NCBI RefSeq assembly: GCF_031877795.1
Contig: NC_133935.1
Coordinates: 53,883,330 to 53,947,329, forward strand
Direction of reading: 5' to 3'
DNA: 64,000 nucleotides
From: Strix aluco
Taxonomy: Eukaryota; Chordata; Aves; Strigiformes; Strigidae
Shown here: piece after piece, positions 1-10,700 of the stretch
Layout: the number at the start of each line of letters is the position of its first letter
How positions within the stretch are numbered: the stretch's first letter is position 1
Program-made: the position numbers and the translations under genes
Notes under the pieces: model-generated
Seen by the model: the letters and a program-made list of their open reading frames with translations, nothing else
Told to the model about the DNA's origin: nothing
Databases searched by the model: none

Positions 1-639
1 CCAACAGGGGTTGGATGCTATTCCATGAAAGCTTCATATTCTTCACGGTGTGAAAGAAAACTGATACTTCCCCTTAACAATCAAAATCCAGTTAGGATGG
101 CAAGAATCAGCCCTGTGTCTTGAAACTAGGAGTAAGTTACTGTAATTGCTTTGTAAGACATTGTTATCTTGCAGAAAGAGGACTAGGTTCTCTGCCTTTC
201 ACTTTCTCCTGCCCTTCCTTGGCTCTAATTAGAGCAATGCTTTAAGCAGGTATCACCCAGCAGAAACATCTCCTTCTGAAAAGTGGCTGGCATTTCAGTA
301 AATCTGGATGTTCAGGGAAGAGAAGAAGACTTAGGAGTTCTGGGAGCTGCTAGATAATCAGTCTCTGCCCCCTTTCAGATGCTGCATAAAGATCCTGCCC
401 TGTTCCCCTGCCAGAACGATGATCCAGGTATGTGTGAGGAGAAGAAACCTGATCTATGGCAGTCAACAGCCTGAGGTGTGGAGGTGTGGAAAGGAGCCCA
501 TGCAGCAGCTGTGTTTTCCCTCCAGGAGCCTTGGACAACCCTGGCTTTTTCTGCCAGCCCCATGTCCTGGCATGACCCAGCTCAGGGATTGCAGCCATTG
601 CACAGCCTGGTTCCCACTGGGCAAAGCAGAGCAAGCTTA
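1..639. other. Intergenic sequence, no gene recognised
   Basis: The left edge of the window is ordinary mixed-composition sequence. Short open frames lie on both strands at about 350-770, but they overlap each other in different frames and resemble no family I know. The right part, from about 600, may already belong to the 5' edge of the CR1 element that is clear from about 660 onward; that boundary is not sharp. I see nothing else here. Confidence 0.6.
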
Positions 640-939
640 GTACATTAGCTCCCATTTCTCTGTCCAGATGACTGGACCCAAAGCCAAGCAGACTGGAGGG
701 AACATGTATTTGAGGGAATCCAGCCCCCTCAGCCAGATGATAGAGACTGGGAGAACGACACCCCCGCAATCCAGGAGAGAGTCAGTGACCTGCTACATCA
801 CACAGACATACACAAGTCTATGGGACCGGATGGGATACACCCAAGAGTGCTGAAGGAGCTGGCTGGGGTGCTCGCCAAGCCACTTTCCATCATTTACCAG
901 TAGTCCTGGCTGACCGGGGAGGTCCCGACAGATTGGAAA

Positions 940-1551
940 TTGGCCAATGTGACGCCCATCTATAAGAAGGGTCGGAAGGATGATCCTGGAAATTACAGGC
1001 CTGTCAGCTTGACTTCGGTACCTGGGAAGCTGATGGAGCAGCTCATCCAGAGTACCATCTTACAACACATGCAGGACAACCAGGGGATCAGGCCCAGTCA
1101 GCATGGGTTTATGAAAGGCAGGTCCTGCTTGACAAACCTGATCTCCTTCTACGACAGAGTGACCTGCTTATTGGATGAGGGAAAGGCTGTGGATGTTGTT
1201 TACCTTGACTTTAGCAAGGCCTTTGACACCGTTTCCCACAGCATTCTCCTGGCGAAACTGTCTGCTCGAGTCTTAGATGATCACACGCTTTGCTGGGTAA
1301 AAAACTGGCTGGATGGCCGGGCCCAAAGAGTTGTGGTGAACGGAGTTAAATCCAGTTGGAGGCCGGTCACGAGTGGTGTCCCCCAGGGCTCGGTTTTGGG
1401 GCCACTCTTGTTTAACATCTTTATTGATGATCTAGACGAGGGGATCAAGTGCACCCTCAGTAAGTTTGCAGACGACACCAAGCTGGGTGGGAGTGTTGAT
1501 CTGCTCAAGGGTAGGGAGGCTCTGCAGAGAGATCTGGGCAGGCTGGAGTGA
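940..1551 (+). pseudogene. CR1 ORF2 reverse transcriptase core, open segment between two stops
   Basis: This is the central open stretch of the broken CR1 ORF2. It begins just after the in-frame TAG at 901-903 and ends at the TGA at 1549-1551. It carries the fingers and palm blocks: [20 protein letters not shown], then [32 protein letters not shown] and FADDTKLGG. All three catalytic aspartates of the palm are present. The TGA falls where related CR1 copies read an arginine before WA, so it is probably a CGA-to-TGA change. The TAG falls in the second codon of a usual QQ pair, again a C-to-T change. I infer relic coding sequence, not a host gene. Confidence 0.9.
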
Positions 1552-1569
1552 TGGGCTAAGGCCAACTGG

Positions 1570-2268
1570 ATGAGTTTCAATAAGGCCAAATGTCGGGTGT
1601 TGCACTTCGGCCACAACAACCCCCAGCAGCGCTACAGGCTTGGGGAGGAGTGGCTGGAGAGCTGCCAGTCAGAGAGGGACCTGGGGGTGTTGATTGACAG
1701 CCGGCTGAACATGAGCCAGCAGTGTGCCCAGGTGGCCAAGAAGGCCAATGGCATCCTGGCCTGCATCAGAAATAGCGTGGCCAGCAGGGACAGGGAAGTG
1801 ATCTTACCCCTGTACTCGGCACTGGTGAGGCCGCACCTCGATTACTGTGTTCGGTTTTGGGCCCCTCACTACAAAAAGGACATTGAATTACTCGAGCGTG
1901 TCCAGAGAAGGGCAACAAAGCTGGTGAAGGGTCTGGACCACATGTCGTACAAGGAGCGGCTGAGGGAACTGAGGTTGTTTAGTCTGGAGAAGAGGAGGCT
2001 GAGGGGAGACCTCATCGCCCTCTATAGCTACCTGGAAGGAGGTTGCAGAGAGCTGGGGATGAGTCTCTTTAATGAAGTAACAAGCGATAGGACAAAAGGG
2101 AATGGCCTCAAGTTGCGCCAGGGAAGGTTTAGACTAGATGTCAGGAAGTATTTCTTTACAGAACGGGTTATTAGGCAGTGGAATGGATTGCCCAGGGAGG
2201 TGGTAGAGTCCCCATCCCTGGAGGTGTTTAAGAGTAGGGTCAACATAGCGCTGAGAGTTATGGTGTAG
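1570..2268 (+). pseudogene. CR1 ORF2 C-terminal part, in frame with the reverse transcriptase core
   Basis: This segment continues the same frame after the premature TGA. It covers the thumb and C-terminal region of CR1 ORF2. Recognisable blocks are [116 protein letters not shown] and [10 protein letters not shown]. The stop at 2266-2268 is the normal end of ORF2, and the 3' UTR with the CR1 terminal repeats follows. No promoter or host reading frame is implied. Confidence 0.9.
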
Positions 2269-2359
2269 ATGGGAACTGGCAGAGCTAGGTTAATGGTTGG
2301 ACTAGATGATCTTCAAGGTCCTTTCCAACCTAGTTGATTCTGTGATTCTGCGATTCTGT

Positions 2360-4889
2360 ATCTATCCACCCTGGTGTGAGCTGGACTGGGGGACGTGAAT
2401 CAGGTGTTTCCTTCTCCCAGTTGTGGCAAAGGGACTGTAAACTTCCACAAGAGAGAAAAATCATGGCCAACGGGGCAGTAACATTGTAAAGCTCCTTTGC
2501 CAGACCTGCCAGAGCCATCAATATTGTTTTATAACTAGCTTTCTTGTCTCTAGAAAACATATTCAGTAACCAAGGGTTGTGGGTATGTTCTAGCTGTGGC
2601 CTTGATCCCAAGTGTCACCTCTGCACAGATCTCTTTGAGGTTTCTTTAGGTGAGGCATGACTAAACTTCCAGATGGGACAAATTACCCAGCTACTATGAG
2701 GCAAAGGACAGGACAAGGGCAAAGGACAGAGCTAAAGGTCTGTTTTCTTTGGGCTTCTAGGTGCAAGGTCAATGTATTTCACCACCTTCCTCTAACATGT
2801 ACTGAATTTACAAAAGAAAGGCCATAAAAAAGGTGACTTACAGTTTAATGGTCCACATTTCGGTCATGGAGAGATTTTGCAACTGTAATAAATCTTAAAA
2901 CAGATTAATATATCTGCTGTTCAAGATGGAGCACAGTTGTAGAAAAAGGTACAAAATCTTTTATTCATAAGTCTAGAAGGACTGGGAACTCAATCCAATT
3001 GACTGTGCTGACCTACTTTTCATGAATACCTGATCTCACACAGTTGTGCTGGTTGTCTCAAAACTGATAGTACAACAGGTGAAAATTCCTTCCTGTCCAC
3101 TTCAGAGTAGTGAGCTAAAGCATGATTTTAACTCCAGTGTTTTCTTTGGTTTTTATTTGAATGCATTGCAATGATAGAATGATTTTTCCTTTATTTTTAG
3201 TATCTGGTTTTGGTCAGACTTGCTGGCTTAGTACTTGCTGAATGTAAAAAAACTTTTAGCATGAAGCATTAAAATAATGTTGCTGTCTTTCTTGCAGCCT
3301 GGAACTGTAGCTAGATTAGCATCACTACAAATAATTTACAAAATACACATTTGTTCACTGTATTATAAAACCATGTCCTGTCTATAACATACACTTTCTG
3401 TGGTGGATTTCATATATTGCAATTCAATATCCTGAAGTGGAAATTTCCAATCACTTCAGTCTTTTTAATATTAATTTATGGATACTCAAGTTACTGCCAC
3501 TTATTTGAAACCTCTTACAAAATGGACTTTGATATTCTACAAATCTTTGTATAAAAGATGAAACTGAATTTGGCATCCCTCTCCATTTTTCTTTTCCTTC
3601 TTCTAAATAATATGTTTTTTCTGTATGTTTATTCCTCACTGAAACATAGCAGTCTCCCTTTTCTTTTTTAAGAGCAGCATGCTACGTGTTACTTGCGCTA
3701 ATGAATTGGCATTTATAAAGCAGAATGTATACCGTATCTAAGACGACTGCTGTGAAAATGCCTGAGTTGCTGCACTCTCTAAATAGAGCACAATTATGGC
3801 ATACGGTTGGAGTGCTTTTATCTGTACTGCCACTGCTGGAAATTTAACTGTGTATGTGACCTGAATATTTAGAGCTCAATGGAAAATTCCATAAATGCAG
3901 TGTAGCTTTAGAGCACCTAACAGCTGTTACAAATATTATACAGATTATACACCATTGCCAAATGATAGATATGAAGACCCTCTCCCATCCTGGGTGTATT
4001 CTGTCACTTGTATCAATGCAGTATTTTAAAACGCCCTTTGAAAACTGCAATGACTCTAGGTGCTAGGTAGCTTGCATAATAATTCAGTGGTAGTTTCTCC
4101 TGTCTGTATATTCATACTGCTTTCTGGCTGTGAGCAGTTAATGTTCAAACTTGAAAAGCCAGGAAGAAACTATATCATATGTAGACCACACTTACTGTGT
4201 GCTTTCATTTTTTTAGTTTGATATACATGCTAAAAGTCACTACCTAGCTGAGCAAACACAAAAAGAGAGGGAGCAGCTCTTCATATTTAGAACATTTCTT
4301 ATTATAGTGGGACAGAGCAGAGGTATATCCACGGATGTTCCTTTTCACTCTAACTTACTACAGGAGTACACTAACATCCCCGAGCATCATTGTAGTAGGA
4401 ACTGCAGAAACAACAAACAAGAGAATTTATAAGAGCAAAAGAGAGTTTGTAAAACATTATGTTTAAAAAAGCACAGTAGTTTAACCAGGATTACATAAGC
4501 TGCAGGCTGGCTTCCTAACTAATGATTCTTGCTGCCTCCTACTTATAGTTTGGTTCCTCCTGCTTTTATGCTGTTGAAACCTGTTAAAAGACTCTTTGCT
4601 GTAGAGAGAAGAAAAGTGTTAAATGTGGTGTGACCAGCTGCCATTGACAACGTGCTGCTGTAGCCCGCAGCTGTGTAAAGGGACAGGGAAGGAGAGGAAG
4701 TGTTAGTTGACATCCACCTGGGTGTTCATGAGTGCCTGGCCCAACCTCAGTAACACAGAGGCATCAAAGTTCACGCAGAAGTAATGGCAGTTTACCTACC
4801 TACAACCAGGTTCTGTGTGGCAAAGTAATTTCTCTGTGAAGAGGACCCAGAAAGGTTACAAATTCTAACCTGTTGCCTACAACTGAGCA
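2360..4889. other. AT-rich intergenic sequence, no gene recognised
   Basis: This block has no open frame with a recognisable product, no splice-flanked exon I can support, and no clear repeat. The few 60-90 codon frames are on the minus strand and have no family signature. It reads as unique AT-rich avian intergenic DNA. Confidence 0.6.
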
Positions 4890-5215
4890 GGACCAACACT
4901 GTCCACATCAGTCCTGACAGTGATAGTCTAGCTTGGTTTCATGGTCTTCCATAGGTGCCACCACCTCTCAAGGCCATCTGTTCCAGCACTCCCCTGTCCT
5001 TGCCCTTTATAAAGTGTTTTTTTATGCCTAATGTCTAACTTGAATCTTTCTTGCTGCAGGGCATGCTCATCACTACTTATTCTAAAGCAGCAGAAACAGA
5101 GAACAGATTGCTCCCTTCCTCACTGCAATACTGCCTCTTTATGTTGCTCCTCACAGTAATCCCTTGTTAGCATTAATAAGAATCATCTCCTCAGTCTATG
5201 CAATGGCAAGAAGAG
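4890..5215 (-). mobile_element. Old CR1 fragment (antisense), degraded
   Basis: Read in the antisense direction, the stretch around 5025-5060 (ATGTCTAACTTGAATC then TTTCTTGCTGCAGGGC) matches the usual reverse complement of the CR1 ORF2 C-terminal region. The pieces at 5098-5130 (AGAGAACAGATTGCTCCC) and 5186-5200 (ATCTCCTCAGTCTATGC) occur in the same order as in antisense CR1. No reading frame survives and the 3' tail repeats are not visible, so the limits are approximate. It is much older than the copy at 640-2359. This call rests on pattern recall, not alignment. Confidence 0.55.
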
Positions 5216-7190
5216 GAGATTGCATGTAAGGGTCTGTCAGTAAAAATGGGAGACAGAGAGAAGAACTGACCAGCTGTCTAAATCAGCGTAATGGCAGTCT
5301 GCCCCTGACAAATTACACAGCAGCCAGCAGACTGGGACATGTAGAAGTAGAGCTAAGATTAATTCCTGCTCCCATGAGGATGTTGCAACTCATAGGATTC
5401 CCACAAGGAAACAGTCCTCGAGCATTCCTCAACATTGGGAACATGATTATAGGAGACCCTTCTGAGGCTCAGCCTTAGGGAAGGCATTTATGCAGGCCAG
5501 ATTTATTACAAGTACTTGCAAGCAAACACTTTTAGGAAGATCTTTTTTAATCAAATCCCGTTAAATAAGAGTTTAAGGCAAACTAATGTTTACATTAGGT
5601 GATGAAAATTATTGTATTTATTGGTTCACAGTTTAGTACTGTGGCCACCTCAGGTTACAATACAATTGCATCAGATAATCACACCATTGAATCCTCTGCT
5701 CTATTTTCCCTATCTATGGCTTCTTTTGAATAATGCAGAAGCATCAGAGCAGGTTAATGTCATTGACTATCTCTGTTCTTGTAATACTTTGCATCTTTGC
5801 AGCCACCAAATTCTCTAATTGACCACAAATGTCAAGTCCCATTTCAAGGATCAGAGTAAAGACAAAGGTTGCACTTAGAGGACACCATGTCCCACAGCCA
5901 TGTCCAAATACTGTAGTCACATCCAAGTGCCTTGTGGAGAACTGGTAATTCAGCCAAAGGTGAATTTTACCTCAGAAATGTTATTTGGTAGAAGATATAC
6001 ATTTTCTGAGTGCTAAATAAGAAATATATTTGGGGATATGGCAGGGGATGTTTAACCAAAAGGTTTGGGGAAAAAAAAAAATCACTGTTTTTTAATATAG
6101 CAAAGACTCTCCAGCACTGAAGACCCAAATATCCCTGACCCCCTAGGTATGATTTGTAATTGCTGTCATGTTCTCAGTAGGTTTCTCAGTTCTGTGAAGT
6201 GAATTACACAATGTCATTAAAACTAAAGCAATTCATGCAACTTGCAGAAGTTGCATGTAATTAAAATGCAATGGAAATGCCTTCATGCAGGAACTTACTT
6301 ATTGTCATCCCCCATTCAGAAGAGAACAGTATGTTTATGTACTGACAGAGAGAAGCAATCACCTCCTGAACACACAGAGTGCTTCTGGTGGAGCGGGGAC
6401 AGAGAGCAAGGCAAGGATCTGCTTCTTCCCACTACTCACACCACTCCTGGGGTGCCATGGGAAAGGAGCCCGAGTGCACTGTGGTCATGTGTGCAGAGAG
6501 AAACCTTCAGTTGCACTAGTAAAGCTGATAACTCCATGTCTAGCAGCTCACAGGGTACATATATACCTCTCAAGGAGGCTCATGGGGAGCTGGAAATCTG
6601 GCCACCCCTTCTGTGGTCTCAGGGGTGTAGAAAGCCTGGGCCAGGTCCCAGCGTGGGCCTGGGAAGGAGGCATTGTGCCAGACCCAGCTTTGGGTTAATG
6701 AAAACCTCAGTGATTTATGAGAGATTATTTGTACTCTCTGGGATTGTAATTTAGAGGCCCAGATCTCTTCCAGTCCAAAACAATTAGCGTCATCTGTCAC
6801 CTACTTATTTCTAATTTACAGTAGTAATGTCACCTCTCATAGAATTTGAGTTTTCTAAATTTCACTATTACTACTTTTACATAATAATAACAGTTTTGAG
6901 ACTGACTGTACTTGTTAACTTAGTTCATATGCAAAAAGTCAAATATTTTCAGTGACAGGCATATTATTGTCTTTTTATCACAGTAGGTTAATGGCTACAC
7001 TCGCTTGAGAAATTGAATACAAATCCTACTCTTATAGTACAAAGCATGTTAGAATTCACAGGCTTTCCTGGATTAATGTTTTGGCTTTACCTTGCATTTA
7101 TGACCGAAACTTTTTTCAGTGTTGTATCCTGCTGATATCCTTTCTCCTGAGGGAACCCTACTTCAGGAAGAGTTATTGGAAGTCATTGAA
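5216..7190. other. Intergenic sequence, chance ORFs only
   Basis: No gene is recognised. A locally GC-richer patch at about 6380-6700 gives two overlapping + strand open frames (6242-6754 and 6285-6698), and a minus frame overlaps them too. That pattern fits base composition rather than coding. An A11 run lies at 6071-6081. The rest is unremarkable AT-rich sequence. Confidence 0.6.
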
Positions 7191-7479
7191 GAATCACAGA
7201 ATCATCTAGGTTGGAAAAGACCTTGAAGATCATCTAGTCTAACCCTTAACCTAACGTTGACAGTTCTCAACTACACCATATCCCTAAGTGCTATGTCAAC
7301 CCGACTCTTAAACACCTCCAGGGATGAGGACTCCACCACTGCCCTGGGCAGCCCATTCCAACGCCTAACAACCCGTTCTGTAAAGAAATGCTTCCTAATA
7401 TCCAGTCTAAACCTTCCCTGGCGCAACTTGAGGCCATTACCTCTTGTCCTATCGCTTGCTATTTCATTAAAGAGACTCA
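7191..7479 (-). mobile_element. CR1 LINE 3' end (antisense), WLES-type, 5'-truncated
   Basis: The left edge is a CR1 3' terminus read backwards: GAATCACAGAATCATCTAGG followed by TTGGAAAAGACCTTGAAGAT. Inside, the minus strand from 7486 down to 7271 translates to the C-terminal end of CR1 ORF2, with [35 protein letters not shown] and [17 protein letters not shown], closely matching the copy at 640-2359. The element stops abruptly at about 7479, exactly where a second CR1 3' terminus begins. No continuation of this copy appears beyond the second one. Confidence 0.93.
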
Positions 7480-7757
7480 GAATCATGGAATGGTTTCAGT
7501 TGGAAGGGATCTTTAAAGATTATCTAGTCCAACTCCCCTGCCATGGGCCGGGACATCTTTCACTTTTGACATCTTTCACTTTTCACGTCTTTCATGTTGC
7601 TCAAAGCCCCAGCCAACCTGGCCTTGAACACTTCCAGGGATGAGACATCCACAACTTCTCTGGGCAACTTGTTCTAGTATCTCATCACCCTTATAGTAAA
7701 GAATTCCTTCCCCTATATCTAATATAAATCTACTCTCTTTGAGTTTAAAACTATTAT
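7480..7757 (-). mobile_element. Second CR1 LINE 3' end (antisense), abutting the first
   Basis: This starts with a fresh CR1 3' terminus read backwards (AGAATCATGGAATGGTTTCA, GTTGGAAGGGATCTTTAAAG). It continues through the antisense ORF2 end: CAAAGCCCCAGCCAACCTGG, CCTTGAACACTTCCAGGGAT, AATATAAATCTACTCTCTTT. It belongs to the WIES-type lineage, like the copy at 41015-43264, and is not the same subfamily as its neighbour. An internal tandem duplication near 7552-7583 has expanded part of the 3' UTR. It fades out at about 7757. Confidence 0.9.
7552..7583. repeat. 16-bp tandem duplication inside a CR1 3' UTR
   Basis: The unit GACATCTTTCACTTTT occurs at 7552-7567 and again, unchanged, at 7568-7583. 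A third degraded relative (CACGTCTTTCATGTT) follows at 7584-7598. Related CR1 copies have a single corresponding segment, so this looks like local slippage after, or in the source of, the insertion. Confidence 0.85.
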
Positions 7758-10700
7758 AGAATCAAAGCCAGAGACTCCAGAAACCTAACCCTCAACAATG
7801 ACATTGTTAGTTAGCATTATCCTTCAGGAAGGCTGGAGCACTGTTTTGTCAACTCTCCCAGTTTAATTACAAATGTCTTAAAAACCAGATCTTGTATTCA
7901 TGGAACTGGGAATGAAGCATTTTACACAATGAAAAAATAATTACAGGATTAATGGTTGTGAAGAAAAATTTGGAAAAGGGAAACTACGGTGGAGTGAAAT
8001 ACCACAGGACAGAAAAATATTATTCAAATGTTATTTTAAAGCCTTTCTGTTTTTAAAACCAACCTGAAAATTCTGCATCTCTCTGACTCATGATGCTTAA
8101 CACAGGTCACAAACCCTAAAACTGTGAATATTTGTGTGCTTAATGCCAATGCCTTGTTAAGGGAACGCAATTGACAGCTGCCACAGTTGTATTTGGATCA
8201 GTACATGTGGTCACTTCTTTTAAGTGAAGGATTTGCTTTCATTTGAGAGCAGAACCATAAAATGTTGTCATATGCTGCGTTAATGGGATAAATCTGGGAT
8301 TTCCACAGAATCACCCATGCTTATCTTCTCCCTAATGTCTGCTATAATCATGACCTCATTACAAAGAAAATCTTGTTATCTAAACTCTTTTATCCTACAC
8401 AATTTTTTGGGTTGAAATTAGAAAGGAGGATGACTGGCAAGAGCAGGAGGAGTCAAGGCACCCTGGCAATACAAAGCAGATTACATACTGTTGACCCAGC
8501 CCAGCCCAGCAGTGACTACATGGACATGACAGCTGTTTAATAATCTATGTGAAAGGAGCTGGTGTCTCCCAGCAGTTCTTTCTTGCAGATCCCAGTGACA
8601 CTGAGTGGTGACACCTGTCCAGGTGACTCAGAGTGATGCTCATACTTGCACACAGGCTGGCAGCTGACATTCCTTGGACTGGTGCTGCTGGGTGAGACTC
8701 GGAGCAGTCAAGGAGGGTGAGGACAAGATGCTTTTGCACTGTTGCCATAACCCCTTCACCCTGTGGTAGCAGTCAGCTATGACAACTGTGGATTAGGACC
8801 TCAGCATTTTAGCAGATCCTGTAGAAATGTTAACAGAGAAGTGATCCCTGCACTAAGGAGTTTCCTGGCTAAATATCCACCCTGTATGTAGACAGCTTCA
8901 TTCCTTAGGCCACCTATCTCAAGCCTTTTCCCCACTTAAAAGAATTGACAGTCATTTAAAAGGATAAAAATTCAGTTTCATCTTTGCTGTCAGCTCCTTA
9001 CTTCATGTCTCAGATCCCATATGAATAGTTATTGACCAGTGGAGATTTTACTGTATCTTATGATTTCTATTAATGTTACCTTATGTAAAATAAAACATGG
9101 AATTGAGACAGCAAAAAGCACACAGGCTGTCCTGTGTTTCATGTATATGGTAAGAATAAACAGTAGATGTCAGCACTAATCCAGAACTTGAAATGTTCAC
9201 ATGGAATTCAACCAGACCCCACTTTACTGTCCTCAAAATGCATATCCTTAGACTGTGAAGAAACTCATCAAAATCTCTGCTTGGAAACACAAATTATTTC
9301 TATTTAAAGAACCTCAGTAAATTTTAAGTATCACTTCTACATGAGGAGTACTAGCTAGCAAGGGACAACATCAGTATGGACAGGTTTTTGCCTTATCCTT
9401 GCACTAAAATATCACCAGATCCATGCATTTCCCTAAAAATGAAAATTATTTTTTAAAAGTGGCTTCAGAAGAGAGAGTAATTTGGAAAAGTGCAAGGGAA
9501 AGGTTCAAGAGAGACCTGATGAGCAACAAGTAGGCCTGAAGCTAAAGGACAAAGAAGAAGCAGAGGGCTCGGTTCAGTTGGCAGGTGGGGGCTGCAGCTC
9601 AGCCTTGCTTTGGGGTAGAACAGCATGGGGCAAGTGAGTGAAATGGGTGTAAGAACATGGCTTCTGCAGCCAGAGGTAGAAGTAGACTCTGTATGTGTTG
9701 AACAAGATCTACAAACCACTGAAGATTTTCCTGGAAATAAAGCATAATTAGCAGTACAAGTACACACAAACTATGCACCTGCATGCTGAACTACATGAAG
9801 ATGTGGGAATAGGAGAATAGCATCCTCCCTCCCTGGTCACCACCACTTTGAGGTCAATGGATGCTGAATTCCTATGGCAGGTCATGCAGCATACATTAAC
9901 ATACTGCCTCCCAAGCCTTGGAAACTTTTTCAGCTCTTGAAAAAGAAGGCCATAAAGAAAATCTTAAAATGTGCCACAGATTGCATGGGTATTTCCAGCC
10001 AGCACAAAGCATAGTGAAATTCCTTAGGGTTTTGACCACTGTCACAGCTACTAGAGATACAAGAACTTGCTACCTGTGATAGAGCCTAAGATTGCTCTTT
10101 CTAATATCTGTGGTGGGATCTCTCAAATCCTGCAGCAATCTGATGTCTGCAGCAAATCATTCTTCATAAGACTGCTCCCAAGAGAAATCTTTCAGCCAGG
10201 ATTTCTCCCAAAATAGGAACGATTTTTATACCAGTATATAGGAATACATGGTTTTATTCTGTTGGGGTTTTTTTTCTAGTTCTCTGAAGCATTTTCCATC
10301 AAAACCAAAAAATGGTAGTCTTAATGGCTATATTATCAACTATATCAACAACTATAGCTTGGCCTCCAAGGATCACATGTTCCTTAACTGCCATTGAATG
10401 GAAGAGGACAAGAAGTATACCCAGGGTCAATTATAAAAGTAAAAATAGCTTGGCTATTTAAAATCGTATTAGTTCTGGTTACAAAATCAAACCAACATCC
10501 ATTTACATTATGAACTTAACAGACTTGGATAGTTCCTCCTGAGCTGAGAGCTAAGTCTGAGACTGAATAAACTGGCAAGATGCCCAGAGCCACCTTCAGT
10601 TTTTAGCAACCACCACCACCAGTTTCCATTCAACTGCCTCTCCTGTCATTCCATGATCTTTGATCCCTGAACTCCTTTGCTCTATGCTATTTTTGAAAAA

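Larger units (their letters stand above)
640..2359 (+). mobile_element. CR1 LINE, 5'-truncated copy with reverse transcriptase frame (WLES type)
   Basis: This is a non-LTR retrotransposon copy that keeps the C-terminal part of CR1 ORF2, the enzyme that copies element RNA into DNA at a nicked target. One frame runs from about 661 to a natural stop at 2266-2268. It shows the CR1 linker motif HKSMGPDGIHPRVL (about 811-852), an NYRPVSLTS block, the palm motif [10 protein letters not shown] with its aspartate at 1207-1209, [11 protein letters not shown] from 1372, the catalytic FADD at 1465-1476, and the C-terminal [15 protein letters not shown] region. Two premature stops break it: TAG at 901-903 and TGA at 1549-1551. 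The endonuclease domain is missing, as expected of a 5'-truncated copy. The 3' end has the CR1 hallmark GATGATCTTCAAGGTCC and then degenerate ATTCTGTG repeats ending near 2359. The 5' edge is uncertain by about 50 bases. The copy is dead but fairly well preserved. Confidence 0.95.

Noticed and set aside
1281-1619. 112-codon minus-strand frame
   Set aside because: It overlaps the catalytic core of the + strand CR1 reverse transcriptase and is a shadow.
6242-6754. 170-codon + strand open frame and an overlapping 137-codon frame
   Set aside because: Two frames and an antisense frame are open over the same GC-richer patch, there are no domain motifs and no credible exon borders; this is composition.
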